In this document: one piece after another, positions 8,685 to 16,076 of the stretch
Numbering within the stretch: position 1 is the first letter of the stretch
Layout of the letters: every line of letters starts with the position of its first letter
DNA from: RHKX01 sp963826475
Lineage (GTDB): Bacteria > Actinomycetota > Thermoleophilia > Solirubrobacterales > 70-9
DNA length: 64,000 nucleotides
Assembly: GCA_963826475.1 (NCBI GenBank)
Contig: CAWGXC010000003.1
Span: 1,984,001-2,048,000 of the forward strand
Reading direction: 5' to 3'
Translations under genes and position numbers: made by a program
Notes under the pieces: model-generated
The model's database searches: none
Told to the model about the DNA's origin: nothing
Seen by the model: the letters and a program-made list of their open reading frames with translations, nothing else

Positions 8685-9371
8685 TCAGGACCTGGTTGCG
8701 ACCACGACGTTATGCGCGCAGAGGCGGCGCACTCCCGGTGTGCGCTCCGCGATCCGCTCGATCGCGGCGGCCGCCGCGAGCAGCGCCGGCGGCACGAAGT
8801 CGGGCACGAGGCCGAGCTGATCGGAGCTGATCGGCACCGCGCCCGCAGCGCTGAGGCCCGCGAGCACCTCCCGCTCGGGGATCAGCCTCTCGGTGCCGTC
8901 ATCCTGCGGCACCTTCGCCATCAGGCGCTTCCAATACGGGTTGCGGGGGTTGTGGTCCCAGATCACCAGCCGCCCGCCGGGGCGCGTGACCCTGACCATC
9001 TCCGCGAGCGTCTCGCGAACCGCCGTCGCCTCGGCGATGTGGTGTAGGGCGGCCACGGTGAACACGAGGTCGAAGCTCCCGTCCTCGAACGGGAGCTCGG
9101 TGCCCGAGCCGCGCACCGCTCGTACGTCGGGCGCGTGCTCGGCGAGCACCTCCAGCATCCCCTCGGAGGGGTCGAGGCCGACCATCTCGTAGCCGGCGGC
9201 CGCAAGGCGCTGCGCGAGCACGCCGGTCCCGCAGCCCACGTCGAGACCCCTGCCGGGACCGGAGAGGTGGGTCAGGAAGCGAACGCGCTTGTCGAGGTAA
9301 TGCTCGACGACGTGCGCCGGAAGCGACTCGTCGTACTCCTCGGCGATCCGGTCGAAGGTCTCCTCGCTCAA
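8685..9371 (-). CDS. Class I SAM-dependent methyltransferase
   Basis: 228 residues. SAM motif I is LDVGCGTG, followed by the acidic VGLDPSEGML strand end and the motif ELPFEDGSFDLVFTVAALHH; VRVTRPGGRLVIWDHNP is motif post-III, as in ubiquinone/menaquinone-type methyltransferases. The substrate is unknown. A TTG start at 9371 overlaps the glycosyltransferase stop (TTGA), giving tight coupling in an M28-GT2-methyltransferase operon; longer in-frame readings upstream run inside that gene and are not homologous to methyltransferases. Confidence 0.82.
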   Translation of the reverse strand: MSEETFDRIAEEYDESLPAHVVEHYLDKRVRFLTHLSGPGRGLDVGCGTGVLAQRLAAAGYEMVGLDPSEGMLEVLAEHAPDVRAVRGSGTELPFEDGSFDLVFTVAALHHIAEATAVRETLAEMVRVTRPGGRLVIWDHNPRNPYWKRLMAKVPQDDGTERLIPEREVLAGLSAAGAVPISSDQLGLVPDFVPPALLAAAAAIERIAERTPGVRRLCAHNVVVATRS

Positions 9372-10135
9372 CTTCCCGCCTTCGTCTCCGGGCGATCGAT
9401 CGAGAGCCGCGAGGGACGCTGCAGGCGGCGCGGGCTCCGGAGTCGGAACTTGAGGATCAGCGCGATCATCCGCAGGCCGATCCAGACCGCCACCGCTGGG
9501 CTTCCGGTCGCCGATGAGGTTCCGACGCGGGGAAGGTAGTTGACGGGGATCTCGACGAACCGCGCTCCGGAGGCGATCGCCAACAGCATCATCTCGGGGC
9601 CGGCATGGTTGCCGCCGATCTTCATCCGCTCGGCGATCAGATCGGCCAGATCCCGGGTGAACAGCCGGTAGGTGCAGCCCACGTCGCTGAGGTGGCTCGT
9701 GTTGAAGAGGACCTCGATGATCTTGGCGACGGCCCAGTTGCCCCAGCGCAGGAACCACTCCATGTTCGCTCCCTGCCAGATCAGCTCCCGGGTGGTGCGC
9801 GTTCCGAAGACCGCCTCGCACTCGTTGCTGAAGACGAGCAGCTTGTGGACGTCGGCCGGCAGGAACGTGCCGTCGGGCTCGGCGAGGACGATCAGGTCGC
9901 CGTCGGCTTCGATCAGGCCGCGCCGGCTGGCGTGTCCGTACCCCTGATGGGATTCGAAGACCTGCCTCGCATCCGTCTTCTCGACCTCCTCGCTGGTCCC
10001 CGGCTCGGCGTTGTTGTTGACGACGAGCACCTCGTCGACGACGTCCGTTGCGAGGAAGCCATCGATGACGGAGCGGATCGAATCACGCTCGGCGTACGTC
10101 ATCAGCACGACCGAGACGCGCTTTTCCCCCCACAT
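9368..10135 (-). CDS. Family 2 glycosyltransferase
   Basis: 255 residues of a GT-A fold. VSVVLMTYAERDSIRSVIDG is the nucleotide-sugar binding start, VVNNNAEPGT the next strand, and AEPDGTF takes the DxD place. The GCTYRLFTRDL segment and hydrophobic tail (WIGLRMIALILKF) resemble DPM1/undecaprenyl-phosphate glycosyltransferases that act at the membrane. Start codon overlaps the M28 stop by one base (TGATG). Together with the flippase this suggests surface-glycan synthesis. Confidence 0.85.
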   Translation of the reverse strand: MWGEKRVSVVLMTYAERDSIRSVIDGFLATDVVDEVLVVNNNAEPGTSEEVEKTDARQVFESHQGYGHASRRGLIEADGDLIVLAEPDGTFLPADVHKLLVFSNECEAVFGTRTTRELIWQGANMEWFLRWGNWAVAKIIEVLFNTSHLSDVGCTYRLFTRDLADLIAERMKIGGNHAGPEMMLLAIASGARFVEIPVNYLPRVGTSSATGSPAVAVWIGLRMIALILKFRLRSPRRLQRPSRLSIDRPETKAGS

Positions 10136-11427
10136 CAGCTCACCCCGGCGGTGACCGCGAGCTCGCGAACGACCGACTCGGCCAGGTCGACCGCGCAGGC
10201 GACGGTCGGGTAGCAGAGGTTCTCCGGGGTGTCGCTCATCAGGTGGTAGTTGGAGAGCGCCTTGTAGCGATCGATCGAGACGACCGTGGCGGTCGGGATG
10301 CCCATCCGGCTCGGGATGACGCTGTCGGTGCTCGCTCGCGATCGCATTCCGCGACGCATCGGAATCCCGTCGCGGTCTGCGACCCGGGCGATCATGTCGC
10401 GCCAGGGCTTATCGAAGTAGTCCTCCATCACGACGCACCCCTCACCCTCGACCAATGCGAGGGACGGCGAGCCGACCGTCTCGAGGTTGAGAAACCATGT
10501 TCGCTCCCGATCGAGTCCGGCGAGGTGCTGCTCGCAATAGCCGTAGATTCCGCCTTGGAGCTCCTCCTCGGCGCCGACCGAGACGAGCTCGACCCGCAGC
10601 CCCTCGATCGGCCGCTCGCGAAGGGCTTCGGCCAGGGCGACGATGGCCGCAACCGCGCTCAGGTTGTCGTTCGCGCCGGGCACCGTCGGGCTGCGCTGGA
10701 TGTCCACCATCGCCGCCGCCGCGACAGCGCTCCAGACCGCTCCGAATCCCGCCAACCCGCGGCGGCCGGTCGCCCCGCCCACCGCGGCCATCAGCGGGCC
10801 GGCGAGGACGCCCCACCACAGTGGGATCGACGTGTCCCGGCGCTCGACGATCCCGGGGATGCGATCGATCAGGGCCTCGGCGAGCGTGGGGTCGAAGACC
10901 TTGCCGGTGTTGGCTGCATCGTGGTGGGCCAGGACGACGAGGGTCCGCTCGGCCTCACGATCCCCCGCCTGCGCCACGACGTTCCAGGTCTCCCGTTCCG
11001 GTCGCAGGAGCTGGCGGGCCGGACGCTTGCCGTTGGAGATGTCGTCGGCGATCAGGCCGGCCGCGATCACCCCGCCCAGCGTGCCGAGCCTCCGGCCCAC
11101 CGGGGTCGTCGCAAGCAACCCCGAGACGGCTCCGGCGGCCGCAAGGCCGGCGATCAGGCCGGCGAAGTCGCCGCGGAACCGCGCCGTCTCGACCCTGGCG
11201 GGCGCGCCGGCGGCGGTCAGTCGGCGGGCGATCCACTCGGCCGCCTCCCTCTCCCCCTCTGAGCCGGCCGTCCGCTCGATCGGGGCCAGCGCCTCGACGA
11301 CCTCGCGCAACGTCGCTTCGGAGGTCCTGGCGGCGGTCTCGGTGAGCTCGGAATTGGTGGTCACGTTGGAATCCAGACGGTCGCGGGCCTCGGGAGGGTA
11401 AGCCCTCAGCCGCCCCTGGACGTCCAT
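10135..11427 (-). CDS. M28 family zinc aminopeptidase with hydrophobic insertion
   Basis: 430 residues. Metal ligands of M28 are visible: His and Asp in VLAHHDAANTG, Asp in PGANDNLSAV, the Glu pair in GAEEELQGG and the late His in SNYHLMSDT. Two long hydrophobic stretches, one before the catalytic domain (FAGLIAGLAAAG...) and one between the first and second ligands (PLWWGVLAGPLMAAVGG...), suggest membrane attachment, unlike secreted M28 enzymes. The ATG at 11427 is preferred over 11457 because TACGCT ends 8 nt before it. First gene of a three-gene overlapping operon. Confidence 0.82.
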   Translation of the reverse strand: MDVQGRLRAYPPEARDRLDSNVTTNSELTETAARTSEATLREVVEALAPIERTAGSEGEREAAEWIARRLTAAGAPARVETARFRGDFAGLIAGLAAAGAVSGLLATTPVGRRLGTLGGVIAAGLIADDISNGKRPARQLLRPERETWNVVAQAGDREAERTLVVLAHHDAANTGKVFDPTLAEALIDRIPGIVERRDTSIPLWWGVLAGPLMAAVGGATGRRGLAGFGAVWSAVAAAAMVDIQRSPTVPGANDNLSAVAAIVALAEALRERPIEGLRVELVSVGAEEELQGGIYGYCEQHLAGLDRERTWFLNLETVGSPSLALVEGEGCVVMEDYFDKPWRDMIARVADRDGIPMRRGMRSRASTDSVIPSRMGIPTATVVSIDRYKALSNYHLMSDTPENLCYPTVACAVDLAESVVRELAVTAGVS

Positions 11428-11445
11428 CCGATTGGAGCGTATAGT
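11417..11445 (+). promoter_or_regulatory. Promoter of the branched-chain dehydrogenase operon
   Basis: TGGACG (11417-11422), a 17-nt spacer and TATAGT (11440-11445) fit a housekeeping sigma-factor promoter. Transcription from about 11452 would leave a leader of about 138 nt before the ATG at 11590. Confidence 0.45.
11436..11441 (-). promoter_or_regulatory. -10 element (TACGCT) of the M28 operon
   Basis: TACGCT on the minus strand, 8 nt before the ATG at 11427. It overlaps the divergent TATAGT -10 of the branched-chain operon, so the two promoters may compete. Confidence 0.4.
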
Positions 11446-11460
11446 GACGTTGATCACATA

Positions 11461-11486
11461 GGGACCGAGGAGGAACCCTCGGACCC
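11461..11486 (+). other. Hairpin in the leader of the branched-chain operon
   Basis: GGGACCGAGG (11461-11470) can pair with CCTCGGACCC (11477-11486) with one A-A mismatch and a six-base loop. It lies near the 5' end of the predicted leader. I recognise no known riboswitch or attenuator. Confidence 0.35.
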
Positions 11487-11589
11487 ACAGTCCGTAGGCG
11501 TCGTCGACCGGAGATCACGGAGACGGCGAACACATTGGCTGGACGGAGTGGAGATCCCACCCGGCGGCCGGACCCGAAAGGCGGACCAG

Positions 11590-12690
11590 ATGAGCGCAAG
11601 TGAACTGCGCACGCGTCCTGACGCTGCGCCGACGCCTGCCGACGGCCTCGAACCGGGGGTCGAATCCGACTTGCTGAAGCGCGAGGACCGGGAGCGGCTG
11701 CTCGGCTTCATGTTGTTGATGAGGCTGGCCGAGGAGCGCGCCCTGAGCCTCTACCGGCAGGGCAAGATCCCGGGCTCCTTCTACGACGGCTGCGGCCAGG
11801 AGGCGATCGGCGTCGGCGCCGCCTATGCGCTCGCCCCGGAGGACCGCCTCTGCATCCTGCACCGCGACCTCGGCGCCCACTTCGTTCGGGGCGTGACGCC
11901 CGAGCGTTACCTCGCCAACTACATGGGTCGCTCCGGCGGGGTCACCGGCGGCCGCGACGGCAACATGCACTTCGGCGCGCGCGAGCTCGGCTGCGTCGGG
12001 ATGGTGTCGATGTTGCCCGACATGGCCCTCGTGGCGAACGGGATCGCACTCGCGTTCAAGCTGCGTCATGAGCCGCGCGTGGCCCTGACGTTCTTCGGCG
12101 AGGGCTCGACGGCGAACGGGCAATGGCACGAGGCGATGAACCTCGCCGGCGTGCGCCGGCTGCCGGTCGTCTTCGTCCTCGAGAACAACGGGTTCGCCTA
12201 CTCGACGCCGAACTCGCTGGAGTTCGCGGTCGATCCGATCGAGCGCGCCGTCGGCTACGGCTTCGAGGGAATCACGGTCGACGGCAACGATGTGGAGGCG
12301 GTCTTCGGCGCCGTCGCCGCGGCGACCGAGCGAGCCCGTGGAGGTGGTGGGCCGACGCTGATCGAGGCCCGGACGATGCGCATGCACGGACACGGTGCCC
12401 ACGACGACATGAGCTATGTGCCCGAGGCGCTGCTCGCCGAGTGGCGCGAGCGCGACCCGATCGAGCTCTACCGCGAGCGGCTCGTGGCCGATCACGGGTT
12501 CGAGCCGGCGGCGCTCGATGCTCTGCGCGAGCGCGTCGCGGCCGAGGTGGCCGCCGGTAGCGAGCGGGCGCTTGCGTCCCCGATGCCCGACCCGGGGATC
12601 GCCCGGACCGGCGTCTTCGCCGAGGCCTGGCAACCGCTGGGAGATGGCCGGGCTCCCTGGTCCCGCTACGAGGGAGGGCAGCAGCGATGA
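11590..12690 (+). CDS. 2-oxoacid dehydrogenase E1 alpha subunit (probably branched-chain)
   Basis: 366 residues. ThDP site in FFGEGSTANGQWHEAMNLA followed by VLENNGFAYST. The C-terminal half has RMHGHGAHDD-x3-Y and RDPIELY, which does not match the strict PDH pattern of the first E1alpha in this window. With the leucine/valine dehydrogenase at the end of the operon, branched-chain 2-oxoacids are the most likely substrates; an acetoin-type enzyme remains possible. The ATG at 11590 follows AAAGG at 8 nt; an in-frame GTG at 11548 is the alternative. ATGA overlap with the next gene. Confidence 0.85.
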   Translation: MSASELRTRPDAAPTPADGLEPGVESDLLKREDRERLLGFMLLMRLAEERALSLYRQGKIPGSFYDGCGQEAIGVGAAYALAPEDRLCILHRDLGAHFVRGVTPERYLANYMGRSGGVTGGRDGNMHFGARELGCVGMVSMLPDMALVANGIALAFKLRHEPRVALTFFGEGSTANGQWHEAMNLAGVRRLPVVFVLENNGFAYSTPNSLEFAVDPIERAVGYGFEGITVDGNDVEAVFGAVAAATERARGGGGPTLIEARTMRMHGHGAHDDMSYVPEALLAEWRERDPIELYRERLVADHGFEPAALDALRERVAAEVAAGSERALASPMPDPGIARTGVFAEAWQPLGDGRAPWSRYEGGQQR

Positions 12691-13712
12691 GCGCTCTCAC
12701 CCAGCTCGAGCCCTCCACCCCGCGCGGCGCGGAGGAGGAGCCGGCGACCGCCGAGATGACCTATCTCGAGGCGATCTCCGACGCCCTCCGCTCGGAGATG
12801 CGACGGGACCCGACGGTGTTCTGCCTCGGGCAGGACATCGGGGCCTTCGGAGGCGCGTTCAAGGTCACGGACGGCTTCTTCGAGGAGTTCGGCGCTGACC
12901 GCGTCCTCGACGCCCCGCTCGCGGAGAACGCGATCATCGGCGCCGCGGTCGGGGCCGCCATCGAGGGCCTGAAGCCGGTCTGCGAGATGCAGTTCGCCGA
13001 CTTCATCTCCTGCGGCTTCGATCAGCTGGTCAACGTCGCGGCGAAGATGCACTTCCGCCAGGGACTGGCCGTCCCGATGGTGGTCCGCCTGCCGTCCGGC
13101 GGCGGCTTCTCGGGAGGACCGTTCCACTCGCAGAATCCCGAGGCCTGGTTTCTGCAGGCGCCCGGGTTGAAGGTGGTGGCCCCGGCGACGGCCGCGGACG
13201 CGAAGGGACTGCTCGTGAGCGCGATCCGGGACCCAAACCCGGTCTGCTTCCTGGAGCACAAGGGCCTCTACCGGCACGTGAAGGGCCCGGTGCCCGCGGG
13301 GGAGCATGCGGTCCCGATCGGCAAGGCCAGGATCGCCCGGGAGGGCGAGCTCGCGACGGTGATCGCCTACGGCTCGGCGGTCGAGCTCGCCGAGCGTGCG
13401 GTTGCCGAGCTGGGAGAGAGCGTCGAGGTGATCGACCTGCGGTCCCTCGCTCCCCTCGACCTGGACGCGATCGAGACGAGCGCGCGCAAGACGGGCAAGG
13501 TCATCGTCGCCCACGAGGCCACCCGTTCGGCGGGCGTCGGAGCGGAGGTGGCGGCGATCGTCGCCGAGCGCTGCTTCGAGCATCTCGACGCTCCGGTGCG
13601 GCGCCTGACCGCTCCCGATGTTCCGATCCCGTTCAGCCCGCCCCTCGAGCAGGCGGTCCTGCCGCAGCTCCACGACATGAAGGAGGCAATCGATGATCTC
13701 CTCTCCTACTGA
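12687..13712 (+). CDS. 2-oxoacid dehydrogenase E1 beta subunit (probably branched-chain)
   Basis: 341 residues, transketolase-type pyrimidine domain (residues 15-190) and C-terminal domain (210-335). LAENAIIGAAVGAAIEGLKP and EVIDLRSLAPLDLDAI match E1 beta chains. ATGA overlap with the alpha gene, and its last 20 bp overlap the E2 start, so the three subunits are coupled. It is the second E1 beta of the window, clearly paralogous to the one at 1317. Confidence 0.88.
   Translation: MSALTQLEPSTPRGAEEEPATAEMTYLEAISDALRSEMRRDPTVFCLGQDIGAFGGAFKVTDGFFEEFGADRVLDAPLAENAIIGAAVGAAIEGLKPVCEMQFADFISCGFDQLVNVAAKMHFRQGLAVPMVVRLPSGGGFSGGPFHSQNPEAWFLQAPGLKVVAPATAADAKGLLVSAIRDPNPVCFLEHKGLYRHVKGPVPAGEHAVPIGKARIAREGELATVIAYGSAVELAERAVAELGESVEVIDLRSLAPLDLDAIETSARKTGKVIVAHEATRSAGVGAEVAAIVAERCFEHLDAPVRRLTAPDVPIPFSPPLEQAVLPQLHDMKEAIDDLLSY
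13680..13686 (+). promoter_or_regulatory. Strong ribosome binding site deciding the E2 start
   Basis: AAGGAGG sits 6 nt before the ATG at 13693, inside the end of the E1 beta gene. It supports this start over the internal ATG at 13741. Confidence 0.7.
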
Positions 13713-15024
13713 GGAAGGCGTCGCTGCGATCGAGGTCGCGATGCCCCAGATGGGGGTCTCCGTCGCCGACGGCACCATCGTCGAGTGGCGCAAGCAGGTC
13801 GGTGACCCGGTAGCCGCCGACGAGACCGTCTGCGAGGTCAGCACGGACAAGATCGACGTCGAGATCCCCGCCCCCGCTGATGGGGTGCTGGCACGGATCC
13901 TCGTCCAGGAGGGCGAGACGGTCACGGTGGGCACGGTGATCGCCGAGCTGGAGGCGGTAGACGGGAACTCGGACCCATCCTCTGACGAGGCTGGGAGCCG
14001 TCAGATCAAGGAAGAGCGGGGCGACGGGGCCGAAGCGGGCCGTGAGGCCCGCGATGACGCAGAGCTGGCGCCTCCCAGTCCGTCGGAGAGCCCGTCAGAG
14101 ATTGATCGGTCTTCGTTCGTTTCACCGATCGTCCGCCGGATCGCCGACGAACACGGCATCGACCTCGGAGGCATCGAGGGCCACGGCGTCGGCGGGCGCA
14201 TCCGCAAGGCCGACGTGCTCGCCGCGATAGCCGCCATCGAGAGTCCCGCCAAGGCGACGAACGGCGCGCGCGCGCTGCATTCCGACTCGCCCTACCGGCC
14301 GGAGCCCAACGGCGATGCCACCTCCCTCGAGGCGCTCAGCGGCCCGACGCACCGCGAGCCGATGGGGCCGATGCGGCGAGCGATCGCCGAGCACATGCTC
14401 AACAGCAGGCGCACTTCGGCTCACTGCACCACGATCGTCGAAGCGGACTTCTCCGCTGCGGCCGCGCGTCGTCGCGAGCTCGTGGGGCGACCCGTGCGAC
14501 CCACCTACCTGGCCTTCGTTGCGAGGGCCGTCGTCGCGGCGCTGGAGCGCCATCCGGTGCTCAACGCCTCGATCGAGGGCAGCGAGCTCGTTCACCACGA
14601 CGACGTCAACCTCGGCATCGCGGTGGCCCTCGACGATGGCCTCGTCGTGCCCGTCATCCGGCGGGCGCAGCGACTGAGCGTCGAGGGGCTCGCCGAGGAG
14701 ATCGCCGACGTCGCGACCCGCGCGCGCGAGGGATCGCTGCTCCCCGACGACACCCACGGGGGCACGTTCACGATCACCAATCCGGGTCAGTTCGGCGCGT
14801 TGCTCGCGACGCCGATCATCAACCAGCCGCAGGTCGCGATCCTCGATGTCGAGGCGGTCGTCAAACGACCCATCGCGATCGATGACGGCGCCGGGGGCGA
14901 TGCGGTCGCGATCCACCCGATGGGCTACCTCTGCATGTCATGGGATCACCGAGCGCTCGATGGAGTGCTCGCGGCTCGCTTCCTCGCCGACGTTCGGGCA
15001 GGGATCGAGCGGGGTGACCAATGA
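13693..15024 (+). CDS. Dihydrolipoamide acyltransferase (second E2, probably branched-chain)
   Basis: 443 residues. Lipoyl domain at residues 16-90 with STDKIDVEIPAP (Lys53 lipoylated); E3-binding domain about 135-172 (SPIVRRIADEHGID, then GVGGRIRKADVL); catalytic domain about 210-440 with the canonical SWDHRALDG motif. The linker at residues 100-136 is coded by a structured repeat that occurs again at 29976-30079. Forms the core that accepts branched acyl groups from E1. No E3 gene is adjacent. The stop overlaps the next start (ATGA). Confidence 0.9.
   Translation: MISSPTEEGVAAIEVAMPQMGVSVADGTIVEWRKQVGDPVAADETVCEVSTDKIDVEIPAPADGVLARILVQEGETVTVGTVIAELEAVDGNSDPSSDEAGSRQIKEERGDGAEAGREARDDAELAPPSPSESPSEIDRSSFVSPIVRRIADEHGIDLGGIEGHGVGGRIRKADVLAAIAAIESPAKATNGARALHSDSPYRPEPNGDATSLEALSGPTHREPMGPMRRAIAEHMLNSRRTSAHCTTIVEADFSAAAARRRELVGRPVRPTYLAFVARAVVAALERHPVLNASIEGSELVHHDDVNLGIAVALDDGLVVPVIRRAQRLSVEGLAEEIADVATRAREGSLLPDDTHGGTFTITNPGQFGALLATPIINQPQVAILDVEAVVKRPIAIDDGAGGDAVAIHPMGYLCMSWDHRALDGVLAARFLADVRAGIERGDQ
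13990..14098. repeat. Structured repeat, copy A, in frame inside E2
   Basis: About 109 bp, clearly similar (I estimate about 80% by eye) to 29976-30079. Outer arms GCTGGGAGCCG (13990-14000) and CGCCTCCCAG (14069-14078) are near-complements. An inner perfect hairpin GCGGGCC-GTGA-GGCCCGC (14035-14052) has a GNRA-type tetraloop. In this copy the element codes for residues 100-136 of the E2 linker. Confidence 0.75.
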
Positions 15025-16076
15025 CCACGGTCGCCGGCGACTTCGAGCGGGTGGTCGTCCGCACGGGCGAGCGCAGCGGATGCACGATGGCGATCGCGGT
15101 CCACTCGACCCGCCTCGGCCCCGCGCTCGGCGGCGCGCGCATGTGGCACTACCCCGATCCGGAGGACGCGGTGGCCGATGCGCGGCGGCTCGCGGCGGCG
15201 ATGACCCTGAAGGCGGCCGCCGCGGGGCTCGACCTCGGCGGGGGCAAGGGCGTGCTCGCAGCTCCCCCCGGTCCCCCGCCGGCGGGGGACCTGCGCCGGG
15301 CGATGCTGCTCGACTTCGGCGACGTTGTCGAGTCGCTCGGCGGCTCCTACCTGACGGCCGAGGACGTGGGGACGGGTGCGGTGGACATGGCCGTGATCGC
15401 GGAGCGCACCGAACACGTCGTCGGTCTGGATGCCGAGCGCGGCGGATCGGGAGATCCGAGCCCCGTGACGGCGCTCGGCGTCGTCGCGGCCATCCGGGCC
15501 TGCGTTGCCCGCAGGCTGGGAAGCGACGAGCTCCGCGGCGTGTCGGCCTGCGTGATCGGCCTCGGGCACGTGGGCGGCCGCGTGGCCGCGCTGCTGGCGG
15601 CCGAGGGCGCTGAGCTGACGGTCAGCGACGTCGATCCCGGCCGGCGCGCGGAAGCCCCGCGCGGTGCCCGGTGGATCGATCCCGAGGGCGCCGCGCTCTG
15701 CCCCTGCGACGTGCTCGTCCCCTGCGCGCTCGGTGGCGTCGTCGGTCCCGCCGAGGTGGCGCGTCTGCGGACGGCGATCGTCTGCGGAGCGGCCAACAAC
15801 GTGCTCACCTCGAATGGGGTCGCCGCCGAGCTCGCCGCCCGCGGGATCCTCTACGCACCGGACTTCATCGCCAACGCGGGCGGGCTGATCAGCGTCTACG
15901 GCGAGTTGCGAGGGCTGCGCCACGAACGGGCGATCGAGCTCGCCGGTGAGATCGAAGGCACCATGACGCGAATCCTGGAGATCTCCGACGAACGCGCGAT
16001 CACGCCGCTCGCGGCGGCTCAGGAGCTGGCACGCACCCGGCTCGACGCCGGGGCCCTCCTCGTCGCCCGCTACTGA
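15021..16076 (+). CDS. Leucine/valine dehydrogenase (Glu/Leu/Phe/Val family)
   Basis: 351 residues. NAD-dependent oxidative deamination of a branched-chain amino acid to its 2-oxoacid. LGPALGGARMWHYPDPEDAV and MTLKAAAAGLDLGGGKGVL are the Leu/Val-type signatures with catalytic Lys; TAEDVGTGAVDM follows; VIGLGHVGGRVAALLA is the NAD-binding GxGxxG. Much shorter than the glutamate dehydrogenase at 36589. ATGA-coupled to E2, so its product feeds the complex encoded just upstream. Ends 7 bp inside the convergent dehydrogenase gene. Confidence 0.9.
   Translation: MTTVAGDFERVVVRTGERSGCTMAIAVHSTRLGPALGGARMWHYPDPEDAVADARRLAAAMTLKAAAAGLDLGGGKGVLAAPPGPPPAGDLRRAMLLDFGDVVESLGGSYLTAEDVGTGAVDMAVIAERTEHVVGLDAERGGSGDPSPVTALGVVAAIRACVARRLGSDELRGVSACVIGLGHVGGRVAALLAAEGAELTVSDVDPGRRAEAPRGARWIDPEGAALCPCDVLVPCALGGVVGPAEVARLRTAIVCGAANNVLTSNGVAAELAARGILYAPDFIANAGGLISVYGELRGLRHERAIELAGEIEGTMTRILEISDERAITPLAAAQELARTRLDAGALLVARY
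15270..15291. repeat. Perfect 22-bp palindrome in the leucine dehydrogenase gene
   Basis: GGTCCCCCGCC (15270-15280) is followed at once by its complement GGCGGGGGACC (15281-15291). It codes for a Pro/Gly loop between the catalytic-Lys strand and the next helix, where homologues vary. Could be chance in GC-rich DNA. Confidence 0.4.

Noticed and set aside
6261..9047. Plus-strand open frame of 928 codons
   Set aside because: Antisense to the ABC1, hydratase, flippase and methyltransferase genes; low-complexity translation and no motif.
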